Of a DNA stretch of 64,000 nucleotides, positions 12,044 through 23,722 are shown one piece after another (position 1 is the first letter of the stretch; each line of letters starts with the position of its first letter). Position numbers and translations under genes: made by a program. This DNA is from Enterobacter vonholyi (GTDB lineage: Bacteria; Pseudomonadota; Gammaproteobacteria; Enterobacterales; Enterobacteriaceae), in contig NZ_VTUC01000002.1 in the NCBI RefSeq assembly GCF_008364555.1, positions 389,627 through 453,626 of the forward strand, given 5' to 3'. Below the pieces are notes generated by a model. The model had not been told where the DNA came from, searched no databases, and worked only from the letters and a program-made list of their open reading frames with translations.

Positions 12044-12418
12044 ATGCTTAAAGGGCGTATTGCAGCGCTGATAATGACGATGATGATTGTTGGGTGTAGC
12101 TCACGCCCGGCGATCCCCGTGAATGATGAACAGACGCTGGTCATGGAATCCTCCGTGCTTGCCGCGGGCATCACTGCGCAACAGCCCGCGTTGACTATCA
12201 GTGAAATCAACTCATCTGCCTCCTCTACGCTCTTTAATGAAAGACATGAGCCCGTGACGGTCCACTACCGTTTTTTCTGGTATGACGTAAGAGGTCTTGA
12301 AATGCATCCGCTGGAGGCGCCTCGCAGCGTCACGATTCCGGCCAGGTCGTCGGTAACGCTCTATGGCAGCGCCAACTATCTGGGTGCACATAAGGTGAGA
12401 CTTTATCTTTATCTCTGA
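12044..12418 (+). CDS. ycfL: YcfL family lipoprotein
   Basis: Small predicted lipoprotein of unknown function. The start at 12044 gives 124 residues beginning MLKGRIAALIMTMM with a lipobox-like IVGC followed by SSRP, the E. coli arrangement; a longer in-frame start at 11960 would lie inside hinT and is rejected. It has a DUF1425-type beta fold. It sits between hinT and lpoB, and its co-occurrence with lpoB suggests an envelope role, which is inference. Confidence 0.9.
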   Translation: MLKGRIAALIMTMMIVGCSSRPAIPVNDEQTLVMESSVLAAGITAQQPALTISEINSSASSTLFNERHEPVTVHYRFFWYDVRGLEMHPLEAPRSVTIPARSSVTLYGSANYLGAHKVRLYLYL

Positions 12419-12428
12419 GGGGTGAACC

Positions 12429-13056
12429 TTGATTAAAAATTTGAGCCGCTATGCGCTCGTGACAGCTTTCGCTCTGTTCCTGGCAGGGTGTGTGACCCGA
12501 ACTGAACAGCCAGCGCCTGTGGAAGAGGCGAAACCGGGCACTGAACAGCCGACGCCGCCAACGCAGCAGCAGCCAACCGTGCCGTCTGTGCCGTCTATTC
12601 CGTCACAGCCAGGCCCGATTGAACATCCGGACCAGACGTCGCAACCCACGCCGCGCGTGCGTCATTACGACTGGAACGGCGCAATGCAGCCCATGGTCGG
12701 CAAAATGCTGCAGGCACAGGGCGTGACGGCAGGTAGCGTGTTGCTGGTTGATAGCGTGAACAACCGTACCAACGGTTCGCTGAATGCGGGTGAAGCGACG
12801 GAAACACTGCGCAATGCCCTGGCAAACAACGGTAAGTTTACGCTGGTCTCGGCTCAACAGCTCGCGGTAGCCAAACAGCAGCTGGGCCTTTCGCCGCAGG
12901 ATAGCCTCGGTACCCGCAGCAAGGCGATCGGTATTGCCCGTAACGTTGGCGCACAGTATGTGCTTTACTCTAACGCCACCGGTAACGTGAATACACCAGC
13001 CCTGCAGATGCAGCTGATGCTGGTTCAGACAGGCGAAATTATCTGGTCAGGTAAAG

Positions 13057-13076
<20 letters not shown>
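12429..13076 (+). CDS. lpoB: Penicillin-binding protein activator LpoB
   Basis: LpoB is an outer-membrane lipoprotein that spans the periplasm and stimulates PBP1b. The start codon is TTG (12429) after AGGGGTGA. The 215-residue protein has a signal sequence with lipobox FLAGC, a proline- and glutamine-rich flexible linker (about residues 25-70) and a globular C-terminal domain from [10 protein letters not shown]. It overlaps thiK by 20 bases, as in E. coli. Confidence 0.96.
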
Positions 13077-14918
<1,842 letters not shown>

Positions 14919-14952
14919 ACCCTCCCGGAAGGCGTAGCGTGGTGAGAAGACG

Positions 14953-15495
14953 ATGATCATCTATTTACACGGTTTTGACTCAAACAGCCCTGGTAATCAT
15001 GAGAAGGTGCTGCAGCTGCAGTTTATCGATCCGGATGTACGGTTGATCAGCTACAGCACGCGCCATCCGAAGCATGATATGCAGCATCTGCTCAAAGAGG
15101 TGGACAAGATGTTGCAGCTCAACGTCGACGATCGCCCGTTGATCTGCGGCGTGGGGCTGGGCGGCTACTGGGCGGAGCGCATTGGCTTCCTGTGCGACAT
15201 CCGTCAGGTGGTATTCAATCCTAACCTGTTCCCGAACGAGAACATGGAAGGCAAAATTGACCGCCCGGAAGAGTATGTCGATATTGCAACCAAGTGCGTG
15301 AGTAATTTTCGTGAGAAAAACCGTGACCGCTGTTTGGTGATCCTGTCGCGTAACGATGAGGCGCTCAACAGTCACCGGGCGGCAGAGCTGCTGCATCATT
15401 ATTACGAAATTGTCTGGGACGAAGAACAGACCCACAAGTTCAAAAACATCTCCCCGCACCTGCAGCGTATCAAAGCATTTAAAACGCTGGGTTAA
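14953..15495 (+). CDS. ycfP: UPF0227 family alpha/beta-hydrolase-like protein YcfP
   Basis: A 180-residue esterase-like protein of unknown substrate. It begins with [11 protein letters not shown], the strand and oxyanion region of the family, and has GLGGYWAE where the nucleophile Ser of true hydrolases would be replaced by Gly. Length and position after nagZ are as in E. coli. Confidence 0.93.
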   Translation: MIIYLHGFDSNSPGNHEKVLQLQFIDPDVRLISYSTRHPKHDMQHLLKEVDKMLQLNVDDRPLICGVGLGGYWAERIGFLCDIRQVVFNPNLFPNENMEGKIDRPEEYVDIATKCVSNFREKNRDRCLVILSRNDEALNSHRAAELLHHYYEIVWDEEQTHKFKNISPHLQRIKAFKTLG

Positions 15496-15514
15496 TTCCT
15501 TACCTGCAGGCGTC

Positions 15515-15550
15515 GAAGCCCGGCCGTGAAAGCGTGCCGGGCTTTCTTTT
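15515..15550 (+). terminator. Terminator after ycfP
   Basis: GAAGCCCGGC pairs with GCCGGGCTTTC across an 11-base loop and is followed by a T-run. It closes the hinT-ycfP unit. Confidence 0.8.
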
Positions 15551-15584
15551 TGACCAGAATTGTCTACTTTTAAGCCATCAAAAC

Positions 15585-15598
15585 TTGATGCATATCAA
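15585..15598 (+). promoter_or_regulatory. FNR site upstream of ndh
   Basis: TTGATGCATATCAA is a perfect match to the FNR consensus TTGAT-N4-ATCAA, about 140 bases before ndh. In E. coli FNR represses ndh anaerobically from a site at this place. A second dyad (TTGGT-ATG-ACCAA, 15601-15613) follows at once. Confidence 0.8.
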
Positions 15599-15733
15599 TT
15601 TTGGTATGACCAATGCGCCTGACGTGGTATTCTCAATGCACCTGAATGGTTTCAGTGCTGTAACCTATTGTTAATTAAGGGTTATTTTTATAACTTTTAA
15701 TTAACAATTGGTTAATAATTTGAGGGGGTCACG

Positions 15734-17038
15734 TTGACTACGCCATTGAAAAAGATAGTGATTGTAGGCGGTGGTGCTGGCGGGCTGGAGCTGGCGACAC
15801 AGTTGGGTAAGAAGCTGGGTCGCGGTAAAAAAGCCAAAATCACGCTCGTGGATCGTAACCACAGCCACCTGTGGAAACCGCTGCTGCACGAAGTGGCGAC
15901 CGGCTCTCTGGACGAGGGCGTGGACGCGCTCAGCTATCTGGCGCACGCGCGCAACCACCATTTCCAGTTCCAGCTGGGCTCGGTGGTTGACATCAACCGT
16001 GAAAGCAAAACCATCACTCTGGCAGAACTGCGTGATGAAAAAGGTGAGCTGCTGGTTCCCGAGCGTAAACTGGCGTATGACACGCTGGTCATGGCGCTGG
16101 GCAGTACCTCCAACGACTTCAACACGCCGGGCGTGAAAGAGCACTGTATCTTCCTCGATAACCCGCACCAGGCGCGTCGTTTCCATCAGGAAATGCTGAA
16201 CCTGTTCCTGAAGTACACCAGCAATATGGGTGCGAACGGTAAGGTAAATATCGCCATTGTCGGCGGCGGTGCGACGGGCGTTGAGCTGTCTGCGGAGCTG
16301 CACAATGCGGTGAAGCAGCTGCACAGCTACGGTTACAAAGGATTAACGAATGAAGCGCTGAACGTCACGCTGGTCGAAGCCGGTGAACGCATTCTGCCTG
16401 CGCTGCCTCCGCGTATTTCCGGTGCGGCGCACAATGAACTCACCAAGCTGGGCGTGCGGGTGCTGACGCAGACCATGGTGACCAGCGCCGACGAAGGCGG
16501 TCTGCACACCAAAGACGGCGAGTATATCAAAGCGGATCTGATGGTCTGGGCGGCCGGCATCAAAGCGCCTGACTTTATGAAAGATATCGGCGGCCTGGAA
16601 ACCAACCGCATTAACCAGCTGGTAACCGAGCCAACGCTGCAAACCACGCGTGACCCTGAAATCTTTGCTATCGGTGACTGTGCCTCCTGCGCGCGTCCTG
16701 AAGGTGGATTTGTGCCGCCGCGCGCGCAGGCCGCTCACCAGATGGCAAGCCTGGTCCTGCACAACATTCTGGCGCAGTACAAAGGCAAGCCAATGAAGGC
16801 CTATGTCTACAAAGACCATGGTTCTCTGGTATCTCTGTCAAACTTCTCTACCGTCGGCAGCCTGATGGGTAACCTGATGCGCGGCTCGATGATGGTAGAA
16901 GGGCGCATTGCCCGCTTCGTGTATATCTCCCTGTATCGTATGCACCAGATTGCGCTGCACGGCTATTTCAAAACCGGGCTGATGATGCTGGTCGGCAGAA
17001 TCAACCGCGTGATCCGTCCGCGTCTGAAGCTGCACTAA
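15734..17038 (+). CDS. ndh: NADH:quinone oxidoreductase II
   Basis: Ndh is the single-subunit, non-proton-pumping NADH dehydrogenase on the inner face of the cytoplasmic membrane. The start is TTG, as in E. coli, and the protein has 434 residues. The FAD motif [12 protein letters not shown] lies at the N-terminus and the NADH motif [12 protein letters not shown] near residue 175; the C-terminal basic helix carries the membrane contact. A perfect FNR site upstream fits anaerobic repression. Confidence 0.98.
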   Translation: MTTPLKKIVIVGGGAGGLELATQLGKKLGRGKKAKITLVDRNHSHLWKPLLHEVATGSLDEGVDALSYLAHARNHHFQFQLGSVVDINRESKTITLAELRDEKGELLVPERKLAYDTLVMALGSTSNDFNTPGVKEHCIFLDNPHQARRFHQEMLNLFLKYTSNMGANGKVNIAIVGGGATGVELSAELHNAVKQLHSYGYKGLTNEALNVTLVEAGERILPALPPRISGAAHNELTKLGVRVLTQTMVTSADEGGLHTKDGEYIKADLMVWAAGIKAPDFMKDIGGLETNRINQLVTEPTLQTTRDPEIFAIGDCASCARPEGGFVPPRAQAAHQMASLVLHNILAQYKGKPMKAYVYKDHGSLVSLSNFSTVGSLMGNLMRGSMMVEGRIARFVYISLYRMHQIALHGYFKTGLMMLVGRINRVIRPRLKLH

Positions 17039-17045
17039 TCTTTCA

Positions 17046-17075
17046 CTCCCTCCGGGCTCTCCGGAGGGAGTTTTT
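17046..17075 (+). terminator. ndh terminator
   Basis: Perfect ten-base arms CTCCCTCCGG and CCGGAGGGAG with a five-base loop and a T5 tail. Confidence 0.9.
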
Positions 17076-17230
17076 AGCATTTCATGCTGTAGATCACAGA
17101 TCGAGTGCTTAAGAGTTCTCCTAAATACAATATATCTCCTCTGAACGTCCTTTTTTGATCCTTTATCTGATTGGCGAAGCCGTGCCTCCATTGCAAAATT
17201 GTTACCAATAGCAACAAAGGAGGAAGTCCC

Positions 17231-17770
17231 GTGAATAAATCAATGTTGGCGGGTATAGGGATTGGCGTCGCGGCTGCGTTAGGTGTGGCTGCCGTTGCCA
17301 GTCTCAACGTATTAGATCGCGGCCCGCAGTATGCGCAGGTGGTTTCTGCTACACCGATTAAAGAAACGGTAAAAACGCCTCGTCAGGAGTGCCGTAACGT
17401 CTCCGTGACGCATCGTCGTCCGGTGCAGGATGAAAACCGCATTGCCGGTTCTGTTCTGGGCGCGGTAGCGGGTGGCGTGATTGGTCACCAGTTCGGCGGC
17501 GGCCGGGGTAAAGATGTGGCGACCGTGGTCGGCGCGCTGGGTGGCGGCTATGCCGGTAACCAGGTGCAGGGTGCGATGCAGGATAACGATACCTACACCA
17601 CGACTCAGCAGCGCTGCAAAACCGTCTATGACAAGTCGGAAAAAATGCTGGGCTATGACGTGACGTACAAAATTGGCGATCAGCAGGGCAAAATCCGCAT
17701 GGATAAAGACCCGGGCACGCAAATTCCACTGGATGGAAATGGCCAGCTGGTTCTGAATAACAAAGTGTAA
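17231..17770 (+). CDS. ycfJ: Glycine-zipper protein YcfJ
   Basis: Envelope-associated protein of unknown function, 179 residues. The GTG start at 17231 is chosen because an AAGGAGGAAG site precedes it and the protein then begins MNKSMLAGIGIGVAAA, a membrane anchor or uncleaved signal, as in E. coli. A glycine-zipper-2TM segment (GSVLGAVAGGVIGHQFGGG, then GALGGGYAGNQVQG) lies about residues 75-115. Expected to insert in or cross a membrane. Confidence 0.92.
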   Translation: MNKSMLAGIGIGVAAALGVAAVASLNVLDRGPQYAQVVSATPIKETVKTPRQECRNVSVTHRRPVQDENRIAGSVLGAVAGGVIGHQFGGGRGKDVATVVGALGGGYAGNQVQGAMQDNDTYTTTQQRCKTVYDKSEKMLGYDVTYKIGDQQGKIRMDKDPGTQIPLDGNGQLVLNNKV

Positions 17771-17790
17771 AAAAGATGTTCTCTGAATTT

Positions 17791-17826
17791 AGCTCCTCAT
17801 GCGCTCAGGCTGAGGAGCTTTTTTTG
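17791..17826 (+). terminator. Convergent terminator between ycfJ and comR
   Basis: AGCTCCTCA (17791-17799) and TGAGGAGCT (17811-17819) pair and run into T7. It ends just before the comR stop codon on the opposite strand. Confidence 0.85.
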
Positions 17827-17828
17827 CT

Positions 17829-18464
17829 TCAGATTTTCAGTAGCTCAGGCCACAGCCGCAGCGTGGTTTCGCTTATATTCTGCAGTTTTTCCAGCGTAGC
17901 CCCTTCACGGGCGCTGATCGACATCCCCTGCAAAATACAGCTCAGGTATTGCGCCAGCAGCTGTGGGTTGCACTGGGCAGGGATTTCACCGCGCTGCTGG
18001 CGCTGAGCCAGAAATGCGCTAAGCGTCTCCTCCTGCATGGCATGCCGCGATTTCACCGTATTGGCAATCTCTTTAGAGGACGCCGCCAGGGTGGCAGAGG
18101 TATTAATCATAAAGCAGCCCGCAGGCGTCTCTTTACTGGTGAAGCAGGTCGCGACGGCGGTGAAATAATCCCGAAGCGCCTGTTCGACGCTTTTCTCTTC
18201 ACAAAACAGCTGGGCTTCGTGTTTCGCCGCAAAGCGCGAAATGTATCTGTCCAGCACCGCCCTGAACAGCCCCTCTTTATTGGTAAATTCGGCATACAGC
18301 GTCGGCGCTTTTGCTCCGGTAGCTTCTACCAGATCGGAAAGCGAGGTTGCTTCATACCCATGTTGCCAGAAGAGAGTCATGGCCTTATCAAGCGCTGCAT
18401 CCCTGTCAAACACTTTTGGTCGGCCACGGCTTTTCTTCGCACAACTCGTGACGTCGGTTGTCAT
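17829..18464 (-). CDS. comR: TetR-family regulator ComR
   Basis: In E. coli, ComR represses the adjacent bhsA (comC) and is relieved by copper. The 211-residue protein has a basic start, an N-terminal helix-turn-helix (YEATSLSDLVEATG, about residues 35-48) and a long helical ligand domain. It is divergent from bhsA, and two copies of an AATGRYCATTATAAAA element lie in the shared spacer. That this orthologue also senses copper is inferred. Confidence 0.9.
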   Translation of the reverse strand: MTTDVTSCAKKSRGRPKVFDRDAALDKAMTLFWQHGYEATSLSDLVEATGAKAPTLYAEFTNKEGLFRAVLDRYISRFAAKHEAQLFCEEKSVEQALRDYFTAVATCFTSKETPAGCFMINTSATLAASSKEIANTVKSRHAMQEETLSAFLAQRQQRGEIPAQCNPQLLAQYLSCILQGMSISAREGATLEKLQNISETTLRLWPELLKI

Positions 18465-18492
18465 GTGCCGTTGGTCCTCTGTTGGTTTGTTG

Positions 18493-18609
18493 AATGACCA
18501 TTATAAAAATAAACGCAAGTCACCACCAGCGCTGAATGCTTAAAAATAAATTAATCATATGAGTATGAAAAATAACGACTTTAAAATTAAGTTAATGGTC
18601 ATTATAAAA
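18493..18609 (+). promoter_or_regulatory. Paired ComR-operator candidates in the comR-bhsA spacer
   Basis: The 16-base element AATGRYCATTATAAAA occurs at 18493-18508, near comR, and again at 18594-18609, next to the bhsA promoter, in the same orientation and 101 bases apart. Its core AATGRYCATT is a near-palindrome, as a TetR dimer would need. Binding is inferred from position and repetition. Confidence 0.6.
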
Positions 18610-18614
18610 TTATG

Positions 18615-18644
18615 TTGACGCGTGATGTGGATCACATTTATGAT
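18615..18644 (+). promoter_or_regulatory. bhsA promoter with overlapping CRP-like site
   Basis: TTGACG (18615-18620) and TATGAT (18639-18644) with an 18-base spacer form a good promoter just after the second operator element. A CRP-like dyad (CGTGA-N6-TCACA, 18621-18636) fills the spacer. It could occlude this promoter, or act at about -41 on a weaker downstream -10. Confidence 0.55.
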
Positions 18645-18708
18645 TTACCTATCGATCGTTAACTAAATGATTAACGACCTCCAAATTCATCTGCTAAAGG
18701 TAAACATC

Positions 18709-18966
18709 ATGAAAAACGTAAAAACCCTCATCGCTGCCGCTGTTCTGAGTTCACTCTCTTTCGCAAGCTTTGCTGCTGTACAGGTACAGTCGACCCCGGT
18801 CGATCAGCATAAAGTCGGGACCATTTCTGCGTCTGCCGGTACTAACCTGGGTTCCCTGGAAGATCAGCTGGCACAAAAAGCGCAAGAGATGGGCGCAAAA
18901 TCTTACCGCATCACCTCTGTGACCGGTCCTAACACCCTGCACGGCACCGCCGTCATCTACAAATAA
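18709..18966 (+). CDS. bhsA: Multiple stress resistance protein BhsA
   Basis: BhsA is a small DUF1471 (YhcN family) envelope protein induced by copper, acid, peroxide and chlorine; in E. coli it lowers copper permeability and biofilm formation. The start at 18709 gives 85 residues with a signal peptide (MKNVKTLIAAAVLSSLSFAS, cleavage near AFA-AV). A longer in-frame start at 18667 has no support. The sequence ends with the typical GTAVIYK. Confidence 0.94.
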   Translation: MKNVKTLIAAAVLSSLSFASFAAVQVQSTPVDQHKVGTISASAGTNLGSLEDQLAQKAQEMGAKSYRITSVTGPNTLHGTAVIYK

Positions 18967-19004
18967 GCCGGGCATAAACCCTCATTTATGCCACTGCAAT
19001 AGAA

Positions 19005-19028
19005 AACGCCCTGCTGAGCAGGGCGTTT
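19005..19028 (+). terminator. Bidirectional terminator between bhsA and ldtC
   Basis: AACGCCCTGC and GCAGGGCGTT pair around TGA with a T-run on the + side and A-rich bases on the other, serving both convergent genes. Confidence 0.88.
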
Positions 19029-19041
19029 TTTTATTTCTGAT

Positions 19042-20007
19042 TTACATCGACTGCTGGGCAACATCGTGATGCCGGGTGACATCGGTCGGCATGCCTGAGC
19101 GGGCCTCCATTGCGCGCTCCATCACCTCGCTGTTGGTATTCGCATTCGTTTTGAAGCTTACCATCGCGGCATTCAGGTTAATGGGCAGCGTCTGCGGATC
19201 GTCGCCAATGTTTTTCGATAGCGGCTGATGAATTTCAACCAGCCGCACGCCGCCCGGCTCCTCAGAAACCTTAATCGGCGTATTGATAATATTCACTTTG
19301 GTACCCGGCGTAACGACGTTAAACAGCGTTTTGATATCGTCATCGCGCAGACGAATGCAGCCGGAGCTGACGCGCATGCCGATGCCAAAGTCCGCATTCG
19401 TTCCGTGCAGCAGGTAAACGCCGCCGTAGGCCGCCAGACGGATTGCGTGGTGACCCATCGGGTTATCCGGGCCTGCTGGCACCACGGCCGGAAGATCGAT
19501 GCCCTGAGCTTTATAACGGGCACGAATATTGGCCGTCGGGGTCCAGGTTGGATTCGCGCGTTTATCCGAGACGGTGGTGACCATCGTCGGCGTCAGGGTG
19601 TCGCCGCCCAGCTGACCAATACCAATCGGGTAGACGGTCACCTCATTTTTACCCGGCGGATAATAGTACAGGCGTAGCTCCGCCAGGTTTATCACGATCC
19701 CCTCGCGCGGGGCGTCCGGAAGGATAGTCTGTAACGGGATTGTCAATACGCTGCCCGCGCGCGGGACGTACGGGTCGACGCCGGGGTTCGCCTGCAGCAG
19801 AGCCAGAAAACCGACGTTATATTTTTTGGCAATGGCTTCCAGCGAACCGCCATTATTTTCAACCACATGAAAGCGGTTTTCACCCACCACCTTGCTGCCG
19901 GGCGGAGGAAGGGGCCAGGTATTTGCGCGAGCGGGAAGCGCCACCGCGACGGTGGCTGCCAGCGCAATCAGGGTTAACCAGCGAGTAAAACGCGAAGAGG
20001 TCATCAT
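19042..20007 (-). CDS. ldtC: L,D-transpeptidase LdtC
   Basis: LdtC attaches Braun lipoprotein to peptidoglycan meso-DAP. The start at 20007 (MMTSSRFTRW..., 321 residues) is preferred over a longer frame because it gives the E. coli length and a proper signal peptide ending near PARA-NTW. A LysM-like segment (about 45-90) precedes the YkuD domain with the catalytic Cys in SSGCIRLRDDD and a His in HGTNADFG. Formerly ycfS. Confidence 0.95.
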   Translation of the reverse strand: MMTSSRFTRWLTLIALAATVAVALPARANTWPLPPPGSKVVGENRFHVVENNGGSLEAIAKKYNVGFLALLQANPGVDPYVPRAGSVLTIPLQTILPDAPREGIVINLAELRLYYYPPGKNEVTVYPIGIGQLGGDTLTPTMVTTVSDKRANPTWTPTANIRARYKAQGIDLPAVVPAGPDNPMGHHAIRLAAYGGVYLLHGTNADFGIGMRVSSGCIRLRDDDIKTLFNVVTPGTKVNIINTPIKVSEEPGGVRLVEIHQPLSKNIGDDPQTLPINLNAAMVSFKTNANTNSEVMERAMEARSGMPTDVTRHHDVAQQSM

Positions 20008-20119
20008 CACCATAATCCATGCAAATGATAAGGTTATTGTTTTATAAGGCGTTAACAATAATTATGGCGAATGGGTGTGTCGGGAAGATCGGGTGAAGTG
20101 CAAAGAGTTTGTAAATTGT

Positions 20120-20146
20120 CCCCCGTTAGCGCTGGGCTAACGGGGG
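20120..20146 (-). terminator. Hairpin after mfd
   Basis: CCCCCGTTAGC and GCTAACGGGGG form an 11-base stem with a 5-base loop, just past the mfd stop. The T-run on the minus strand is weak (ACAATTT), so efficiency is uncertain. Confidence 0.6.
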
Positions 20147-20154
20147 AAGGGAGG

Positions 20155-23100
20155 TCAGGCGATCGCGTTCTCTTCCAGCTGGCGCATAAAGTTACGCACC
20201 CAGTCCATGCGGGTTTTGCGCTCCGTCAGCTCCTGGGTAAATTTCAGACGCGTTGGGCCATCCAGACGGAAATGCTGCGGCTGTTTTTGCAGCAGGCCGA
20301 TCAGCCACATCGGGTTGACGTGGTTCTTCTCCGCGAACTCAATCACGCCGCCTTTTTCGTTGCCTTCGAGCTTACGAATGCCCAGCTTCTGCGCCTGCTG
20401 GCGCAGGCGCGCGATATCCAGCAGATTTCGCGCCGCATCGGGCAGCAGACCAAAGCGGTCGATCAGCTCAACCTTAATCTCTTCCAGCTCGTTTTCCGTC
20501 TTCGCACTGGCGATGCGCTTGTAGAACGACAGTCGGGTATTCACGTCCGGAATGAAATCATCCGGCAGCAGGGAAGGCATACGCAGCTCGACCTCGGTCT
20601 GCTGGCTGGTGAGATCTTCCAGCGACGGCTCGCGACCGGCCTTCAGGGCATCAACCGCGTTCTCAAGCAGCTCCATATAGAGCGAGAAGCCGATGGTCTC
20701 CATGGAGCCGCTCTGGTCCTCACCCAGCAGCTCGCCGGCGCCGCGGATCTCGAGATCGTGCGTGGCCAGCGCGAAGCCTGCGCCGAGGTCTTCCAGCGAG
20801 GCGATGGCTTCCAGACGCTTCTGCGCGTCGGTGGTCATCGCTTTCGGGTGCGGCGTCAGCAGCCAGGCGTAGGCCTGATGGTGCGAACGCCCGACGCGGC
20901 CGCGCAGCTGGTGAAGCTGCGCCAGGCCAAAGTGATCCGCACGTTCAATGATGATGGTGTTCGCCGTCGGAATGTCGATCCCCGTTTCGATGATGGTGGT
21001 GCACACGAGCACGTTAAAGCGCTGGTGGTGGAAGTCGTTCATCACCCGTTCCAGCTCGCGCTCGCGCATCTGCCCGTGACCGATAGCAATGCGCGCTTCC
21101 GGCACCAGCTCCGCCAGCCTGTCGGCCGCTTTCTGGATGTTTTCCACGTCGTTGTACAGGTAATAGACCTGACCCCCGCGCAGGACTTCACGCAGTATTG
21201 CCTCACGCACCACCAGATTATCGTACTCGCGGACGAAGGTTTTTACCGCCAGACGGCGCGCCGGCGGCGTGGCAATAATCGACAGATCGCGCATGCCGCT
21301 CATCGCCATGTTCAGGGTTCGCGGGATCGGCGTTGCGGTCAGGGTCAGGATGTCGACGTCGGCGCGCATCGCTTTGATGCGCTCTTTATGGCGCACCCCG
21401 AAGCGATGCTCTTCGTCGACGATCAGCAGCCCCAAATCTTTCCACTTCACGTCGCTTTGCAGCAGCTTGTGGGTGCCGATCAGAATATCGATTTTGCCTT
21501 CGCTTGCCTGTTCGAGGATCTGCGTCTGTTCTTTGGTGCTGCGAAAACGCGACAGCATCTCGATTCGTACCGGCCAGTTGGCGAAGCGGTCGCGGAAGTT
21601 GTCGAAGTGCTGCTGAGCGAGCAGGGTGGTCGGCACCAGCACCGCCACCTGCTTGTTGTTTTCCACCGCAAGGAAGGCGGCGCGCATCGCCACTTCGGTT
21701 TTGCCGAAGCCGACGTCGCCGCAAACTAAGCGGTCCATCGCCAGCGGCTGGCACATGTCGCTCAGCACGGCGTTGATAGCCTGAGCCTGATCCGGCGTGG
21801 TTTCAAACGGGAAGCTGTCGCAGAACAGCTGATACTGTTCCTTATCATGCTTAAAGGCGAAGCCCTCTTTGGCCGCGCGCTGGGCGTAGATATCCAGCAG
21901 CTCGGCGGCCACGTCGCGCACTTTTTCCGCGGCCTTCTGGCGCGCGCGCGCCCAGGCATCGCCGCCCAGCTTGTGCAGCGGCGCGTTCTCTTCGGCACCG
22001 CCCGCGTAGCGGCTGATCAGATGCAGGGACGACACCGGGACATACAGTTTTGCGTCGTTCGCGTAGGTCAGCATCAGGTATTCACCTTTAATGCCGCCCG
22101 CTTCCAGCGTGGTCATCCCCTGATAGCGCCCAACACCATGCTCCAGGTGCACAATCGGCTGGCCCGGATGCAGCTCGGCCAGGTTGCGGATCAGCGTGTC
22201 CGGGTTGATGGTTCGACGGCTGTCCTGACGGCGGCGCGCGACGCGCTCGCCCAGCAGGTCGCTTTCGCAAATCAGCGCCAGGTTGTTGAGCGTGTCGATG
22301 AACCCGTGCTCGGCGGCGCCAATCATCAGGTAACGACCGTTTCCGGTCGCTTCGCTCAGGCGCAGGATGCGCTTCGGCGCCACCTTTATGCGTCCCAGCA
22401 GCTCACCCAAAGCTTCGCGGCGGCCTTCACTCTCAACGGAGAACACCACCGGGCCGGTAAAGGACTCCAGGAACTTGCGCAGATTATCCAGCGGGGATTT
22501 CTGCTGCGCCTGTACGGCCAGGTCCGGCAGCGTCCGGAAGGCGAGGTTGGTGTTGGCGGCCTTGTCGGCAAGCGAATCGGTTTTCAGCTGCATGCGCGGC
22601 CAGCGCTTCAGCTCGGCGTTGAGCTCGTCGGTACGCAGCCACAGCGCTTCCGGCGGCAGCAGCGGACGCATCGGGTCAACGCCCCGGTTTTCAAAGCGGG
22701 CGCGGGTTTCGCTTTCAAAGCGGCTGGCGCTGGCGTCGATATCCCCGGTGTTAACAATCAGCGTATTCGCCGGGAAGTAGCTGAACAGGGCAGGCAGCGG
22801 CTCGTTAAAGAATAGCGGCTGCCAGTATTCGATCCCGGCAGGCAGCGTGCCTTTGCTGACCTGCTGATAAATATGTTCCGCGTCGCGCTTCACCTCGAAT
22901 CTATCGCGCCACTGGCTGCGGAACAGTTCGATAGCGGTTTTGTCCGTGGGGAACTCATGCGCGGGCAGTAAATTGATGGACTCCACTTCCTCCAGCGTGC
23001 GCTGCGTGTCGGCGTCAAAGACGCGCAGGCTGTCGATTTCATCATCAAAGAAGTCCAGACGATACGGCTGGTCGCTGCCCATCGGGTAAAGGTCGAGCAG

Positions 23101-23601
23101 CGCGCCTCGGGTCGCGTATTCCCCGTGTTCCATCACCTGGTCGACGTGGCGATAGCCGGCCCCGTCAAGCTGCGCCCGCAGGGCATCACGGGACAGGCGC
23201 TGGCCTTTTTTCATCACCAGCGCGTGGCCGTGCAGGTAGCTGTGCGGACAGACGCGCTGCATCAGGGTGTTCACCGGTACAATCAGCACGCCGCGCTGCA
23301 TGGTCGGAAGCTGGTAGAGCGTCGATAGGCGCGAGGAGATGATCTCCTGGTGCGGAGAGAAGCTGTCATAGGGCAGCGTTTCCCAGTCGGCCAGGCTGAA
23401 CACCAGATTATCGGTGAACTGGCGAATTTCATCGTGCAGGCGCAGGGCGTTTTGCATATCCGGGGCAACCAGGATCACCGGCCCTTGATGACGCTCGGCG
23501 ATTTCCGCCACCAGCGTGGCGCACGCCGCGCCCGTGAGTTCACCCAGCTGGCGCTGGTCGCCCGCTTTGACAGGTAAGGAATAACGATAGTGTTCAGGCA
23601 T
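20155..23601 (-). CDS. mfd: Transcription-repair coupling factor Mfd
   Basis: Mfd removes RNA polymerase stalled at lesions and recruits UvrA. The start at 23601 (MPEHYRYSLPV...) gives 1148 residues, the E. coli length; the frame is open 17 codons further but without support. Domains in order: UvrB-like region, RNA-polymerase interaction domain with VHLEHGVGRYQG, RecG-like motor with Walker A GDVGFGKTEVA and DEEH (IVDEEHRFGVRHK), the TRG motif region and the autoinhibitory C-terminal domain. No anomalies. Confidence 0.98.
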   Translation of the reverse strand: MPEHYRYSLPVKAGDQRQLGELTGAACATLVAEIAERHQGPVILVAPDMQNALRLHDEIRQFTDNLVFSLADWETLPYDSFSPHQEIISSRLSTLYQLPTMQRGVLIVPVNTLMQRVCPHSYLHGHALVMKKGQRLSRDALRAQLDGAGYRHVDQVMEHGEYATRGALLDLYPMGSDQPYRLDFFDDEIDSLRVFDADTQRTLEEVESINLLPAHEFPTDKTAIELFRSQWRDRFEVKRDAEHIYQQVSKGTLPAGIEYWQPLFFNEPLPALFSYFPANTLIVNTGDIDASASRFESETRARFENRGVDPMRPLLPPEALWLRTDELNAELKRWPRMQLKTDSLADKAANTNLAFRTLPDLAVQAQQKSPLDNLRKFLESFTGPVVFSVESEGRREALGELLGRIKVAPKRILRLSEATGNGRYLMIGAAEHGFIDTLNNLALICESDLLGERVARRRQDSRRTINPDTLIRNLAELHPGQPIVHLEHGVGRYQGMTTLEAGGIKGEYLMLTYANDAKLYVPVSSLHLISRYAGGAEENAPLHKLGGDAWARARQKAAEKVRDVAAELLDIYAQRAAKEGFAFKHDKEQYQLFCDSFPFETTPDQAQAINAVLSDMCQPLAMDRLVCGDVGFGKTEVAMRAAFLAVENNKQVAVLVPTTLLAQQHFDNFRDRFANWPVRIEMLSRFRSTKEQTQILEQASEGKIDILIGTHKLLQSDVKWKDLGLLIVDEEHRFGVRHKERIKAMRADVDILTLTATPIPRTLNMAMSGMRDLSIIATPPARRLAVKTFVREYDNLVVREAILREVLRGGQVYYLYNDVENIQKAADRLAELVPEARIAIGHGQMRERELERVMNDFHHQRFNVLVCTTIIETGIDIPTANTIIIERADHFGLAQLHQLRGRVGRSHHQAYAWLLTPHPKAMTTDAQKRLEAIASLEDLGAGFALATHDLEIRGAGELLGEDQSGSMETIGFSLYMELLENAVDALKAGREPSLEDLTSQQTEVELRMPSLLPDDFIPDVNTRLSFYKRIASAKTENELEEIKVELIDRFGLLPDAARNLLDIARLRQQAQKLGIRKLEGNEKGGVIEFAEKNHVNPMWLIGLLQKQPQHFRLDGPTRLKFTQELTERKTRMDWVRNFMRQLEENAIA

Positions 23602-23722
23602 GGCTATGTCAGAGTCTCTTATGGATATACCAACAGTATTGGGGCATATCACTGATACGCAATGTCTTTATTATCCTCGATCGTTTTGCATAAGCAAATC
23701 GTAACCGCACGGCAGGGCTAAA

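Noticed and set aside
20071..21729. 552-codon open frame on the + strand
   Set aside because: It is fully antisense to mfd, whose protein is intact and recognisable; such long shadows arise from GC-rich codon bias.
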